Source: Burkholderiales bacterium (GTDB lineage Bacteria > Pseudomonadota > Gammaproteobacteria > Burkholderiales > Burkholderiaceae_F). Taken from it: a stretch of 64,000 bases of DNA. A program made the position numbers and the translations under genes. Where the stretch lies: NCBI GenBank assembly GCA_020248865.1, contig JADCGS010000006.1, forward strand, positions 107,172 to 171,171, written 5' to 3'. Each line of letters starts with the position of its first letter. Within the stretch, counting starts at the first letter, position 1. The notes below the pieces were generated by a model. That model saw only the letters and a program-made list of their open reading frames with translations. It was not told where the DNA came from and ran no database searches. Below are positions 49,053-59,514 of the stretch, piece by piece.

Positions 49053-49354
49053 GCCCGCCGGGCCGTCCCAAGGGCGAATTCCTGAGCGCGCAGCGCGCAG
49101 GACAGCCGATGTTTCCGCCGGGTCGTCCCAAGGGCGAATTCCTGAGCGCGCAGCGCGCAGGACAGCCGATGTTTCCGCCGGGCCGTCCCAAGGGCGAATT
49201 CCTGAGCGCGCAGCGCGCAGGACAGCCGATGTTTCCGCCGGGCCGTCCCAAGGGCGAATCCTGGCGCGCGCAGCGCGCAGTTAGTCCGATCACCGCGCCG
49301 GGCCGCTCCCCGGCGCTCCGGCCGCAGCGCGCAGCGCGCAGGCTGGGCGCATGA
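49049..49354 (+). CDS. small ORF made of 20-residue tandem repeats, between waaC and waaA
   Basis: A 101-codon ORF consisting almost wholly of a 60-bp direct repeat. The unit PPGRPKGEFLSAQRAGQPMF is present three times intact; a fourth unit is degenerate (ends SWRAQRAVSPIT) and a fifth partial. The ATG at 49049 overlaps the waaC stop (ATGA), and its TGA overlaps the waaA start (ATG 49351), so the repeat is bridged by two coupled junctions and the 60-bp period preserves frame. No function or family is known to me. It may be translated as a linker that keeps ribosomes moving from waaC to waaA, or be a passive repeat expansion. Confidence 0.45.
   Translation: MSPPGRPKGEFLSAQRAGQPMFPPGRPKGEFLSAQRAGQPMFPPGRPKGEFLSAQRAGQPMFPPGRPKGESWRAQRAVSPITAPGRSPALRPQRAARRLGA
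49055..49350. repeat. 60-bp tandem repeat array
   Basis: Units start at 49055, 49115, 49175, 49235 and (partial, diverged) 49295. The first three are identical except for one base at the GGT/GGC position. Each carries GAATTC and the palindromic GCGCGCAGCGCGC. Divergence increases toward waaA, implying expansion of the upstream units most recently. There are no spacers between units, so this is not a CRISPR. Confidence 0.95.
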
Positions 49355-50931
49355 ACCCCGCCCGCGCCCGCGCGCTGTACACCCTGTTGTGGCGGCTCGG
49401 CCTGCCGCTGGTGGCGGCCTACCTGCTGTGGCGCAGCCTGCGCCAGCCGGAGTACCGGCAGCATTGGGCCGAGCGCTTCGGCGGCACCGGTGCGCTGCCG
49501 GCGCCGGACGATGGCGGACCGGTGATCTGGGTGCATGCGGTCTCGGTGGGCGAGACGCGCGCGGCGCAGCCGCTGGTCGAGGCGCTGGCGCAGGCTTGGC
49601 CAGGCTGCCGCTTCGTGCTCACGCACATGACGCCCACCGGCCGCGCCGTCGGCCGGCAACTGGCCGCAGCGCAGGGCAGCCGGCTGGTGCAGCGCTACCT
49701 GCCGTACGAACTGCCGGGCGCGCTGGCCCGGTTCTTCGACGAAACGCGACCGGTGCTCGGCCTGATCATGGAAACCGAGGTCTGGCCCAACCTGCTGCAT
49801 GAGGCGCGCGCCCGCGGCGTGCCGGTGGCGCTGGTCAACGCGCGGCTGTCGGACCAGTCGCTGGCGCGCGCACTGCGCCTGGAGCCGCTGTTGCGCGAGG
49901 CCGCGCGCGGCATCACCGAGGTGCTGGCGCAGACCGCCGCCGATGCCGGGCGCCTGCGCCGCCTGTACGACGGCCCGGTGGAGGTGGTGGGTAACCTCAA
50001 GTTCGATCTGCTGCCGCCCCTGTCTCAGATCGAGGACGGGCGCCGGCTGCGCGCTGGCCTCGGCGCCGGTCCGCAGCGCCCGATCTGGCTGGCCGCGAGC
50101 ACGCGCGATGGCGAAGAAGCCATGTTGCTGGACGCCCTCAACGAAGAACTCGGGAAAAAATTGGGGTCGAAAAAATTGGGGTCTGACCCCGATTTTTCGG
50201 CACGCAAACTTGATGAGCGGGCGGACCCGCTGGAGCAGACGCGGGAGACATCGGGGTCGGAGAAACTGGGGTCTGGGGGAAAATTGGGGTCTGACCCGAG
50301 TGATTGCCCCAGTGATTGGGGCGGGATGCATGCTGAGCAGCCGGATTCTGGCGCCAACGACCCGGATCGTGCTGTCTTTGGCGCGAATCCGTCGGACAGG
50401 CAGTTCAGCCCGCTGCTGGTGATCGTGCCGCGCCATCCGCAGCGCTTCGATGAGGTGGCGCGGCTTGCGCAGGCGCGGGGGTTCCGGGTGTTGCGGCGCA
50501 GCCGTGATCCTTGGGCCGCACCGCCGGCGGCCGGCACGGTGCTGCTGGGCGACTCGATGGGCGAACTGGCGCTGTATTACGGCATGGCCGACGTGACGCT
50601 GATGGGCGGCTCGTTCGGGCCGTTCGGCTCGCAGAACCTGATCGAGTCGTGCTCCTGCGGCACGCCGGTGGTCATCGGCCCCAGCACCTACAACTTCAGC
50701 GGCGCCGCCGCGCAGGCGATCGAGGCCGGGGCGGCGCTGCAGGTGAGCCACGCGCAGGATGCGATCCGGGCGCTGCGCGCCATGGCGAACGACCCGCCGC
50801 GCTTGGCACGGATGCGCGCGGCCGCGCAGGACTTTGCCGCCGCCCATCGCGGCGCCACCGCGGCCACGGTGGATCGGGTGCTGCGGCTGGCGCGGCAGGC
50901 GCGCTCCGCGGCGGCCGCGCCGGGCGCTTGA
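49351..50931 (+). CDS. waaA: 3-deoxy-D-manno-octulosonic acid transferase with internal repeat insertion
   Basis: WaaA transfers Kdo from CMP-Kdo to lipid A precursor at the inner membrane. A short membrane anchor (LGLPLVAAYLLWRSL) is followed by the N-domain with WVHAVSVGETRAAQPLVEAL, including the catalytic Glu, and THMTPTGRAVG, YLPYELPGALARFF, METEVWPNLL. The C-domain has VPRHPQRFDEVARLA, then LLGDSMGELALYYGMADVTL, GGSFGPFGSQNLIES and STYNFSGAAAQ. Between STRDGEEAMLLDALNEEL (about 265) and LLVIVPRHP (about 353) lies an extra ~85-residue segment, rich in Lys-Leu-Gly-Ser-Asp peptides, encoded by GGGGTCTGACCCC-type repeats. The protein is 526 residues against a usual ~425. The frame is intact, so it is probably functional with the insert at the interdomain region. 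Confidence 0.93.
   Translation: MNPARARALYTLLWRLGLPLVAAYLLWRSLRQPEYRQHWAERFGGTGALPAPDDGGPVIWVHAVSVGETRAAQPLVEALAQAWPGCRFVLTHMTPTGRAVGRQLAAAQGSRLVQRYLPYELPGALARFFDETRPVLGLIMETEVWPNLLHEARARGVPVALVNARLSDQSLARALRLEPLLREAARGITEVLAQTAADAGRLRRLYDGPVEVVGNLKFDLLPPLSQIEDGRRLRAGLGAGPQRPIWLAASTRDGEEAMLLDALNEELGKKLGSKKLGSDPDFSARKLDERADPLEQTRETSGSEKLGSGGKLGSDPSDCPSDWGGMHAEQPDSGANDPDRAVFGANPSDRQFSPLLVIVPRHPQRFDEVARLAQARGFRVLRRSRDPWAAPPAAGTVLLGDSMGELALYYGMADVTLMGGSFGPFGSQNLIESCSCGTPVVIGPSTYNFSGAAAQAIEAGAALQVSHAQDAIRALRAMANDPPRLARMRAAAQDFAAAHRGATAATVDRVLRLARQARSAAAAPGA
50150..50405. repeat. GGGGTCTGACCCC-type palindromic repeats inserted in waaA
   Basis: An inverted repeat centres on T50184 (AAAATTGGGGTC / GACCCCGATTTTT). 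A second partial copy is at 50282-50297 (AAATTGGGGTCTGACCC), with further GGGGTC and CCCCAGTGATTGGGG fragments between. This palindrome is a common dispersed element in betaproteobacteria. The segment is lower in GC than its surroundings and is bounded by the two conserved halves of WaaA, so the boundaries are approximate. Confidence 0.8.
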
Positions 50932-50940
50932 GCCGCCGGC

Positions 50941-52356
50941 CTACTGCGTCAGCAGGCGGTTGACCGCCTGCAGGTCGTCCTCGGCCAGCGAGCCGGCCGC
51001 CGCTTTCAGGTTGAGCCCGCTGATCAGGAAGTCGTAGCGCGCCCGCTTCAGGTCGCGCTGGGTGGCCACCAGTTGCGTGGTCGCATTGAGCACGTCGAGC
51101 TGGATGCGCACGCCCACCTGGTAGCCCAGGCGGGTCGAGTCGAGCTGCGTGCGCGCCGAGCGCTCGGCCGATTCCAGCGCCTGAACCTGGGTCAGGCCGA
51201 AATTCACGCCCGTGAAGGCTGCGCGCGCACTGTTGGTGGCGGTGCGCAGCACGTTTTCCAGGTCGCTCGCCGAGCGGCTTTCCAGGGCGAGCGCCTCGCG
51301 CACGCGGCTCTGCGTGAGGCCGCCGGTGTAAAGCGGCACGTTCAGTTGCACGCCGATGTTGCCGGAGTTGGCGCGGAACTCGGTGCCGCTCAACTGGGTG
51401 CCGTCGAAGCGGCGGATGCCGTAGTTGGCCACCACGTCCACGGTGGGCTTGTGGCCATGGCGCGCACGCTGCACCTCGCGCCGTGCGATTTCCACCGTGG
51501 CGCGCGCGTTGCGCACCCCGAAGTTGCCGTCCTCGGTGGCCTTGACCCAGGCGGCGGCTTCGTTGGGCTGGGGCAATTGCAACCGCGGTGTGTCGGCCAG
51601 CCCGGCCAGCACCTCGGGGTCGCGGCCGACGATGGCGCGCAGTTCGTTGCGGCGGATCAGCAACTGGCCGACCGCCACCTGCAGCGCGGCGACGATCTGG
51701 TCGTAGCGCGCCTGCGCCTCGTTGGTGTCGATGATGGTCTTGGTGCCGACCTCGAACTCGCGCCGCGCCTGCGCCAGTTGCTGCAGGGTGGCCTCCTTCT
51801 GCACCTCGAGCGAGTTGACCTGGTCGCGCGCCGCCAGCACGTTGAAGTAGGCGTTGGCCAGCCGCACCGCGAGGTCCTGCCGCGCCTGGGCGAGCGAATT
51901 CTCGCCCTGCAGCACCTGCAGCCTGGACTGCTCCAGGGTCTCCCAGCTCTGCGGCCGGTAGACGGGCACCAGCAGGGACAGGCCGGCGCCGTAGTCGCCG
52001 TAGGTGTTGCCGACCGTCGGGTTGGTGCCGTCGTAGCGCCGCACGAAGAAGTCGCCGCTGGCGTTCAGGCTCGGCAGCAGGGCCGCCCGCGCCTGCGGCT
52101 CGCGCTCGGCGGTGGCCTGCGCCTGGAACCGCGCGGCCTGGAACTGGGCGTCGTTGCTCAGCGCCTCGCGGTACAGCGTGATGAGGTCGACGCGCTTCTC
52201 GGTGCGGGCCGCCTCGCGCAGCGGCGCCGCGGGATCGTCGAGCCGGGCCGGGGGCGTCTGCGCTTGCGCGCTGCCCAGCGTCAGCAGGGCAGCGGCGAGC
52301 GCCGCGCTCATCGAAACCGGTGGGCAAAGCCTTGCGTCCAACATGCGCCGCGTCAT
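50941..52356 (-). CDS. tolC: TolC-family outer membrane channel protein
   Basis: A 471-residue TolC-type outer membrane efflux/secretion channel. A Sec signal peptide ends near AQAQ (about residue 33). The mature protein has the two OEP repeats: DLITLYREALSNDAQFQAARF, LAVRLANAYFNVLAARDQV and EFEVGTKTIIDTNEAQARYD in the first, ALALESRSASDLENVLRTA and RLGYQVGVRIQLDVLNATTQL in the second. Long alpha-helical coiled regions alternate with short beta segments (LSLLVPVYRP, VQLNVPLYTGG). It is the last gene of the TetR-PCMT-rhodanese-TolC operon on the minus strand, convergent with waaA. No adaptor or inner-membrane pump gene is in the window, so it probably serves several exporters. Confidence 0.94.
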   Translation of the reverse strand: MTRRMLDARLCPPVSMSAALAAALLTLGSAQAQTPPARLDDPAAPLREAARTEKRVDLITLYREALSNDAQFQAARFQAQATAEREPQARAALLPSLNASGDFFVRRYDGTNPTVGNTYGDYGAGLSLLVPVYRPQSWETLEQSRLQVLQGENSLAQARQDLAVRLANAYFNVLAARDQVNSLEVQKEATLQQLAQARREFEVGTKTIIDTNEAQARYDQIVAALQVAVGQLLIRRNELRAIVGRDPEVLAGLADTPRLQLPQPNEAAAWVKATEDGNFGVRNARATVEIARREVQRARHGHKPTVDVVANYGIRRFDGTQLSGTEFRANSGNIGVQLNVPLYTGGLTQSRVREALALESRSASDLENVLRTATNSARAAFTGVNFGLTQVQALESAERSARTQLDSTRLGYQVGVRIQLDVLNATTQLVATQRDLKRARYDFLISGLNLKAAAGSLAEDDLQAVNRLLTQ

Positions 52357-52419
52357 CTGTCGTCTCTCCGTCCGGCGCGGCTGCGCCGGTATTGTCTTGT
52401 CGTGAGGTGGCGGGGGCGG

Positions 52420-52743
52420 CTAGTAGGTCGCCATCGCCGGGTCGATCTGCCGCGCCCAGGCGTCGATGCCGCCGGTCAGGTTGTAGACGTCACCATAGCC
52501 CTGCCGCGCCAGGAACATGGCCACGTGGGCGCTGCGGGCACCGTGGTGGCAGAAGCACACGACCGGCTGCTCCGGGTCGAGGTCGGCGAAGCGCTGCGGC
52601 ACCTCGCGCATGGGCATCAGCGCCGCGCCGGCAATCCGGCACAACTGCGTTTCCCAGGGCTCGCGCACGTCCACGAGTTGGGGCCGGGCGCGCTGCGCGT
52701 CGGCCAGCCAGTGCGCCAGTTCGGCGGCGGTCAGGGTCTTCAA
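52420..52743 (-). CDS. rhodanese-like domain protein
   Basis: A 107-residue single-domain rhodanese, GlpE-sized. The motif VVCFCHHGARSAHVAMFLARQG provides the active-site loop with the catalytic Cys followed by His-His-Gly-Ala-Arg-Ser near residue 60. LVDVREPWETQLCRIAGA is the preceding CH2A motif, and VYNLTGGIDAWARQ the C-terminal motif. It is cytoplasmic and may transfer sulfane sulfur or act as a phosphatase-like fold. It sits six bases after the PCMT gene and before tolC, an arrangement conserved in Burkholderiales, although the functional link is unclear. Confidence 0.9.
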   Translation of the reverse strand: MKTLTAAELAHWLADAQRARPQLVDVREPWETQLCRIAGAALMPMREVPQRFADLDPEQPVVCFCHHGARSAHVAMFLARQGYGDVYNLTGGIDAWARQIDPAMATY

Positions 52744-52749
52744 GGCGCC

Positions 52750-53475
52750 TCAGAAGCGGAAGCGTGACGGCCGCTGGGCGTTGCGCAGCGGCTTGGCCAG
52801 CGTCTCGAACAGCGGCAGCGTGTCGTAGCCGGTCTCGCTGAGCCGGGTCACGATCTGCGCGCTCATCGCCGGCGGCTCGCCGACGATGGCGGCCAGCCGC
52901 CCGCCCACCTTCAGTTGCGCGATCAGCCCCGGCGGCAGCATGGGCAGGCCGCCCGAGACCATGATCACGTCGTACGGGGCGTGCGCCGGCCAGCCTTGCG
53001 CGCCATCGCCGGGTTCGACCTTCACGTTGCGCACGCCGGCGCGCGCCAGGTTGGCCTGCGCGAAGGCCGCCAGCTTCGGGTCGATCTCCACCGACAGCAC
53101 CTGCTGCGCCTTGTGCGCGAGCAGGGCTGCCATGTGGCCCGAGCCGGTGCCGATCTCCAGCACCTGCTCGTGCGGCTTGACCTGCAGCTCCTGCAGGAAG
53201 CGCGCCTCCACCTTGGGCGCAAACATCGTCTCGCCGCTGTCGTAGGGGCCGTCCTCCCCGGTCAGGCGCAGCGGCACTTCCATGTCGGTGAATGCAAGCT
53301 GCCGGTACGCGGGCGGCACGAACTCCTCGCGCCGGACCACCAGCAGCAGGTCGAGCACGGACTGGTCGAGCACCTCCCAGGTGCGGACCTGCTGCTCGAC
53401 CATGTTGTAGCGGGCGCGCTCGATGTCCAGCGCGGGCGCGGCGGGGGCGGCCCGGGCGGCCGCGGCGGTGCTCAT
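52750..53475 (-). CDS. protein-L-isoaspartate O-methyltransferase family protein
   Basis: A 241-residue PCMT-family methyltransferase, expected to repair isoaspartyl residues using SAM. VEQQVRTWEVLDQSVLDLLL is the N-terminal signature. MEVPLRLTGEDGP YDSGETMFAPKVEARFL precedes the SAM-binding motif VLEIGTGSGHMAALLAHKA near residue 115. VEPGDGAQGWPAHAPYDVIMVSGGLPMLP follows. The catalytic loop differs from E. coli Pcm (no clear S-Q-P), which is usual for the betaproteobacterial paralog beside tolC. ATG 53475 is chosen; the frame upstream overlaps the TetR gene end. Repair activity is therefore probable, not certain. Confidence 0.88.
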   Translation of the reverse strand: MSTAAAARAAPAAPALDIERARYNMVEQQVRTWEVLDQSVLDLLLVVRREEFVPPAYRQLAFTDMEVPLRLTGEDGPYDSGETMFAPKVEARFLQELQVKPHEQVLEIGTGSGHMAALLAHKAQQVLSVEIDPKLAAFAQANLARAGVRNVKVEPGDGAQGWPAHAPYDVIMVSGGLPMLPPGLIAQLKVGGRLAAIVGEPPAMSAQIVTRLSETGYDTLPLFETLAKPLRNAQRPSRFRF

Positions 53476-53479
53476 CGGT

Positions 53480-54286
53480 TCAGCGCTCCCTCGACTTGCC
53501 TTGCTCGGACGCTGCTGCTCGTGTGTGCTGCTGCGGTGCCCGATGGTTCTTGTCAGGGGAAAGTCTAGCAACCGGCCCGCGCGCGGCCCTGCGTTCTGCG
53601 CTCTCCGCAGCGCGTTTCGTCGCATCGCTGCCGGCCGCGGGCGCCGCCAGGCCGCGCAGCATGGTCTCCATCAGGGTGTCCAGGTAGAGGTCATGGTCGA
53701 CCGGCCGCTGGCAGCACGGTCCGAAGGAAAACTTCCACATCGACAGCATGACCAGCGGCGCGGCCAGCATCTGCACGAAGGTCGGCACGTCCACCGCGCG
53801 GAACTCGCCGCGTGCGATGCCGCGCGCCACTGCCGAACCGAGCAGGCGGTGCCAGGGCTCGATCACCTCCGCCAGGAAGAAGCCGGCGATCTCCGGGAAG
53901 TTGCTGCTTTCGGCGGTCACCAGCTTGGTGATGCCGCCGGCCTGCGTGTTGCCGTAGTCGCGCCACCAGCTCATCACCAGGCCGCGCAGCAGGTCGGCGC
54001 TCGAGCCTTCGTAGCTCTCGGCCCGGCCCGCCGCCGCGGTGATGAGGGGCACCACGCTTTCCCGCACCACCGCCTTGAACAGCTCTTCCTTGTTGGCGAA
54101 GTACAGGTACAGGGTGCCCTTGGAGACACCGGCGCGCGCCGCCACGTCGTCCAGCCGGGTGCCGGCGTAGCCGCGCTCGACGAACAGATCGAGCCCGGCG
54201 GCCAGCAGTTGCGCCGGCCGGTCCTGCTTGCGGCGCGCCCAGCGCGGCGCCGCGGCGGCGGGGACTTCGGCGGCGATGCGCGACAT
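53480..54286 (-). CDS. TetR/AcrR family transcriptional regulator
   Basis: A 268-residue regulator. The N-terminal helix-turn-helix (about 22-65) reads LLAAGLDLFVERGYAGTRLD, VAARAGVSKGTLYLYFANKEELFKAV, the TetR signature. The ligand-binding domain (about 80-215) is of the TetR_C type with SWWRDYGNTQAGGITKLVTAESSNFPEIAGFF and LGSAVARGIARGEFRAVDVP. The last ~40 residues are basic and low in conservation. It is first in the operon ending at tolC, and an inverted repeat overlapping its promoter start site (54303-54318) suggests autoregulation, and control of tolC, by an unknown efflux substrate. Confidence 0.92.
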   Translation of the reverse strand: MSRIAAEVPAAAAPRWARRKQDRPAQLLAAGLDLFVERGYAGTRLDDVAARAGVSKGTLYLYFANKEELFKAVVRESVVPLITAAAGRAESYEGSSADLLRGLVMSWWRDYGNTQAGGITKLVTAESSNFPEIAGFFLAEVIEPWHRLLGSAVARGIARGEFRAVDVPTFVQMLAAPLVMLSMWKFSFGPCCQRPVDHDLYLDTLMETMLRGLAAPAAGSDATKRAAESAERRAARGPVARLSPDKNHRAPQQHTRAAASEQGKSRER

Positions 54287-54302
54287 GGATGCTGCTCGGT
54301 TA

Positions 54303-54318
54303 CTGACTGGCCGGTCAG
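54303..54318. promoter_or_regulatory. TetR-type operator
   Basis: CTGACTGGCCGGTCAG is a 16-bp near-perfect inverted repeat (14 of 16 symmetric). It sits 17-32 bases upstream of the regulator start and covers the likely transcription start of the promoter at 54320-54348, the usual position for steric repression. Confidence 0.7.
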
Positions 54319-54319
54319 C

Positions 54320-54348
54320 AATATAGGCAGCGCCTCCCGCGGGGTCAA
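54320..54348 (-). promoter_or_regulatory. sigma70-type promoter of tetR-PCMT-rhodanese-tolC operon
   Basis: On the minus strand, TTGACC (54348-54343) and TATATT (54325-54320) are separated by exactly 17 bases. Both hexamers match consensus at five of six positions. The operator lies immediately downstream of the -10 box. Confidence 0.75.
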
Positions 54349-54680
54349 GGCGAGGGCGGCCGCGGGATGCTGGCGCGGGCGGGCTGCGGTGCCCGTCGTC
54401 ACGGTGCCGGCGCCGGCGGCAGCGCGGCGCGGTGATTCGACGCAAGGCGTACTCGTGCCCGCACTTGCGCGCCTTGGCTTAGGCTCGCCTGCATCGGTCC
54501 GCCGACGCCCACGCCGCGGCGGGCCGGCCGGGGCACCGCGGGTTTGCGCGGCGCCCGCGCGGCCACATTGCTCAAGCGTTCGCCGATGCCTGCGGGCATC
54601 GGCTGCGCCCCTCTCCCGCAATCCGGCTCGCGCGGGCATCCGCGCCAATCCCGCGTCCCTGATGAAACATCCGGGCTAGC
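54349..54680. other. intergenic region upstream of thiD
   Basis: A stretch of about 330 bases between the tetR operon promoter and thiD. Open frames here are high-GC shadows without recognisable families. I see no terminator or RNA. A TAGCAT close to the thiD start could belong to a weak promoter. Confidence 0.4.
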
Positions 54681-55535
54681 ATGGCTCCCGTGAGCCTGAG
54701 TTCTGCACCCCGCATCCCCAATGTCGTCAGCATCGCCGGCGTCGATCCCTCCGGCGGCGCCGGCATCCTGGCCGACGTGAAGGCGTTCAGCGCGCTCGGC
54801 GCCTACGGCTGTGCGGTGGTGGCGGCGCTGACGGCGCAGAACACCCGCGCCGTGACCGGCATCTTCGCGCTGCCGCCGGCGTTCGTGCGCGAGCAGATCG
54901 ATACCCTGTTCGGTGACGTGACGATCGCCGCCGCCAAGGTCGGCATGCTGGGCCAGGCGCCGGTGATCGCGGCGGTGGCCGAGGCCCTGGCCAAGTGGCA
55001 GCCGCCGCATCTGGTGCTCGACCCGGTGATGATCGCCAAGAGCGGCGATGCGCTGCTGGAAAAGCAGGCCGTGGGCGCGCTGCGCGAGGCGCTGCTGCCG
55101 CTGGCCACGCTGCTGACGCCCAATTTGCCCGAGGCCGGCGTGCTGCTGCAGCGGCGCGCCCCCGACTCGCTGAAGGAGATGCGGCTGGCGGCCGAGGCGC
55201 TGCGCGAGCGCATGACGCACGCCGGCAGCCGCTGGGTCTATCTGAAGGGCGGCCACCTGTCCGCGGCCGACAGCCCGGACCTGCTGTTCGACGGCGATCG
55301 CATGATCGAGCTGAGCGCACCGCGGGTGGCCACCAAGAACACGCACGGCACCGGCTGCACGCTGTCGGCCGCGCTGGCCGCGTTGCTGCCGCAGCACGCC
55401 GACGTGCCCAGCGCCGCACGCGCGGCCAAGCGGTACCTGAGCGCGGCCATCGCCCAGGCCGACCGGCTCGCGGTCGGCGGCGGCCACGGGCCGGTGCACC
55501 ACTTCCACGCGCTCTGGCGTGGAATCGAGCGCTGA
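54681..55535 (+). CDS. thiD: hydroxymethylpyrimidine/phosphomethylpyrimidine kinase
   Basis: ThiD phosphorylates HMP and HMP-P in thiamine synthesis, using the pyrimidine made by ThiC. The 284-residue ribokinase-fold protein has VVSIAGVDPSGGAGILADVK near residue 15, TAQNTRAVTGIFALPPAFV, AAKVGMLGQAPVIAAVAEAL, VLDPVMIAKSGDALL, LLTPNLPEAGVLL and the anion-hole signature KNTHGTGCTLSAALAALL near 217. A likely upstream start is ATG 54681 (MAPVSLSSAP). No riboswitch is visible upstream of this gene, unlike thiC at 56.8 kb. The gene lies 31 bases before an FAD oxidoreductase. Confidence 0.95.
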   Translation: MAPVSLSSAPRIPNVVSIAGVDPSGGAGILADVKAFSALGAYGCAVVAALTAQNTRAVTGIFALPPAFVREQIDTLFGDVTIAAAKVGMLGQAPVIAAVAEALAKWQPPHLVLDPVMIAKSGDALLEKQAVGALREALLPLATLLTPNLPEAGVLLQRRAPDSLKEMRLAAEALRERMTHAGSRWVYLKGGHLSAADSPDLLFDGDRMIELSAPRVATKNTHGTGCTLSAALAALLPQHADVPSAARAAKRYLSAAIAQADRLAVGGGHGPVHHFHALWRGIER

Positions 55536-55565
55536 CCGCGGCGCCGAACCGCGCAGCGCTGCGGC

Positions 55566-56668
55566 ATGCAGGCGATCGACACGCTGGTGGTGGGGGCCGG
55601 CGTCGTCGGCCTGGCCGTGGCCGACGCGCTGGCGCGCGCCGGCCGGGAGGTGGTCCTGGTCGAGGCAACGGGGCTCATCGGCAGCGGCGTGTCCTCGCGC
55701 AGCAGCGAGGTGATCCACTCCGGCATCTACTACCCGCCGGGCTCGGCCAAGGCGCGCCTGTGCGTGCGCGGCAAGCAGTTGCTCTACGAGTTCTGCGAGC
55801 GGAACGACGTGCCGCAGCGCCGCTGCGGCAAGCTGATCGTGGCGCCGCGCGCCGACCAGGTGGCGGCGCTCGAAGCGCTGCTGGCGCGCGGGCAGGCCAA
55901 TGGCGTGACCGGGCTGCGCCTGCTCGACCGGCCGGCGGTGCAGGCCTGCGAGCCGGCGCTCGATGTGCATGCGGCCATCGCCTCGGCCACCACCGGCATC
56001 GTCGACAGCCACGCGCTGATGAGCGCGCTGGCCCGACGGGCGCAGGACCATGGCGCGGTGCTGGTGTTCAAGACGGCCTTCGAGCGGGCGCAGCCGCATG
56101 CCGGCGGCTGGCGCGTGCGGCTGGCCGACGGCGGCGGGGGGCTGGACTGCGCGGCGCGGCGGCTGGTGCTGGCCACGGGCCTGAACGCGCCCACGCTGGC
56201 GCGCGCCATTCAGGGCCTGCCGCCGGCGCGGGTTCCGGTGGAGCGCTACGCGCGCGGCAATTACTTTGCGCTGGCCGGTCGCGCGCCGTTCGCGCGGCTG
56301 ATCTATCCGGTGCCCGAGAAGGACGGGCTGGGCGTACACCTGACGCTGAATCTGGCCGGGCAGGCGCGCTTCGGACCGGATGTGGAGTGGATCGAGCGGC
56401 CGGGCTTCGAGGTCAACACGGCGCGGCTGGCGCCGTTCTACGGCGCCATTCGCCGCTACTGGCCGGGCCTGCCCGATGGCGCGCTGCGGCCTGACTACGC
56501 CGGCGTGCGTCCCAAGATCTACGAGCCGCACGAGCCGGCCGCCGACTTCCGCATCGACGGCCCGCGCGCGCACGGACTGGCCGGGTTGGTGTGCCTGTTC
56601 GGCATCGAGTCGCCGGGGCTGACGAGCGCGCTGGCCATCGCCGAGCAGGTGCAGGCGGAGTTGCGCGA

Positions 56669-56672
<4 letters not shown>
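55566..56672 (+). CDS. FAD-dependent oxidoreductase, LhgO-like (L-2-hydroxyglutarate oxidase family)
   Basis: A 368-residue DAO-family flavoprotein. The Rossmann FAD motif DTLVVGAGVVGLAVADALARAG is at the N-terminus. SSRSSEVIHSGIYYPPGSAKARLCVRG near residue 40-70 is the characteristic LhgO/YgaF segment. ARRLVLATGLNAPTLAR near 200 and a C-terminal FGIESPGLTSALAIAEQV supply the second FAD contact. Family members oxidise L-2-hydroxyglutarate to 2-oxoglutarate or related 2-hydroxy acids. The gene follows thiD closely and overlaps the -35 box of the thiC promoter with its stop codon. The exact substrate is inferred only. Confidence 0.86.
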
Positions 56673-58720
<2,048 letters not shown>

Positions 58721-58733
58721 GCGCCGCGCGATC

Positions 58734-59387
58734 ATGGCAATGCTGCTGACCGCGCTGCAGGCCCGCATCGTCGGCGTGCTCGTCGAGAAGCAGCACACCG
58801 TCCCCGACACCTATCCGCTGTCGCTCAACGCGCTGGTTGCGGGCTGCAACCAGAAGAACGCGCGAGACCCGGTCATGGAGACCACCGAAGGCGAGGTGCG
58901 CGCAGCGCTCGACGAGCTGCGCCAGCGGCTGCTGGTCATCGAGTCCTCGGGCGCGCGGGTGACGCGCTACGAACACAACCTTGGCCGCGCGCTGAAGATC
59001 CCGGCGCAGGCCGAGGCGCTGCTGGCCACGCTGCTGCTGCGCGGCGCGCAGACCGCCAGCGAACTGCGCATCGCCAGCGAGCGGCTGCACCGCTTCGCCG
59101 ACACCGGCTCGGTCGAGGTGTTCCTCGAGGAGCTGGCGGCCCGGCCGGCCGACCGCGGTGGCGCGCTGGCGCTGAAGCTGCCGCGCCGGCCCGGCGAGCG
59201 CGAGGCGCGCTGGGCCCATCTGCTGTGCGGTGCGCCGCCGGTCGGTGTGGCGGCGGCGGACGCGGTCCCGGCGGCACAGCCGGCGGGGCTGGCGGCCGAC
59301 GTGGCGGCCCTGCGTGCCGAGGTCGAGGCGCTGCGCGCCGAAGTGGCGGCGCTGCGGGCCCGGCTGCCGGATCAAGCCGGCGCATGA
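58734..59387 (+). CDS. yceH: YceH family protein (DUF480)
   Basis: A 217-residue protein of the YceH/DUF480 family, which contains two winged-helix domains. [41 protein letters not shown] and [22 protein letters not shown] are the family signature segments. The last ~45 residues form a short coiled coil rich in Ala-Ala-Leu-Arg-Ala-Glu-Val. Its function is unknown; a DNA-binding role is suggested by the fold. It follows thiC closely (ATG 58734), without a visible promoter of its own. Confidence 0.9.
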   Translation: MAMLLTALQARIVGVLVEKQHTVPDTYPLSLNALVAGCNQKNARDPVMETTEGEVRAALDELRQRLLVIESSGARVTRYEHNLGRALKIPAQAEALLATLLLRGAQTASELRIASERLHRFADTGSVEVFLEELAARPADRGGALALKLPRRPGEREARWAHLLCGAPPVGVAAADAVPAAQPAGLAADVAALRAEVEALRAEVAALRARLPDQAGA

Positions 59388-59514
59388 CGGCGCGCGCGGC
59401 CCGTTTACGATGCGCATGTTGATGCAGGTCCGGCAAACCGGCACGGCGAGCTCTGCGCGCCGCTGCCGGGCGATGAGTCTGCCGGGCCATGAGTTTCCCG
59501 GTCCGTGAGCCGAC

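Noticed and set aside
49055..49294. Repeat array considered as a CRISPR
   Set aside because: Units are contiguous, 60 bp, with no variable spacers, and no cas genes are nearby; it is an ordinary tandem repeat.
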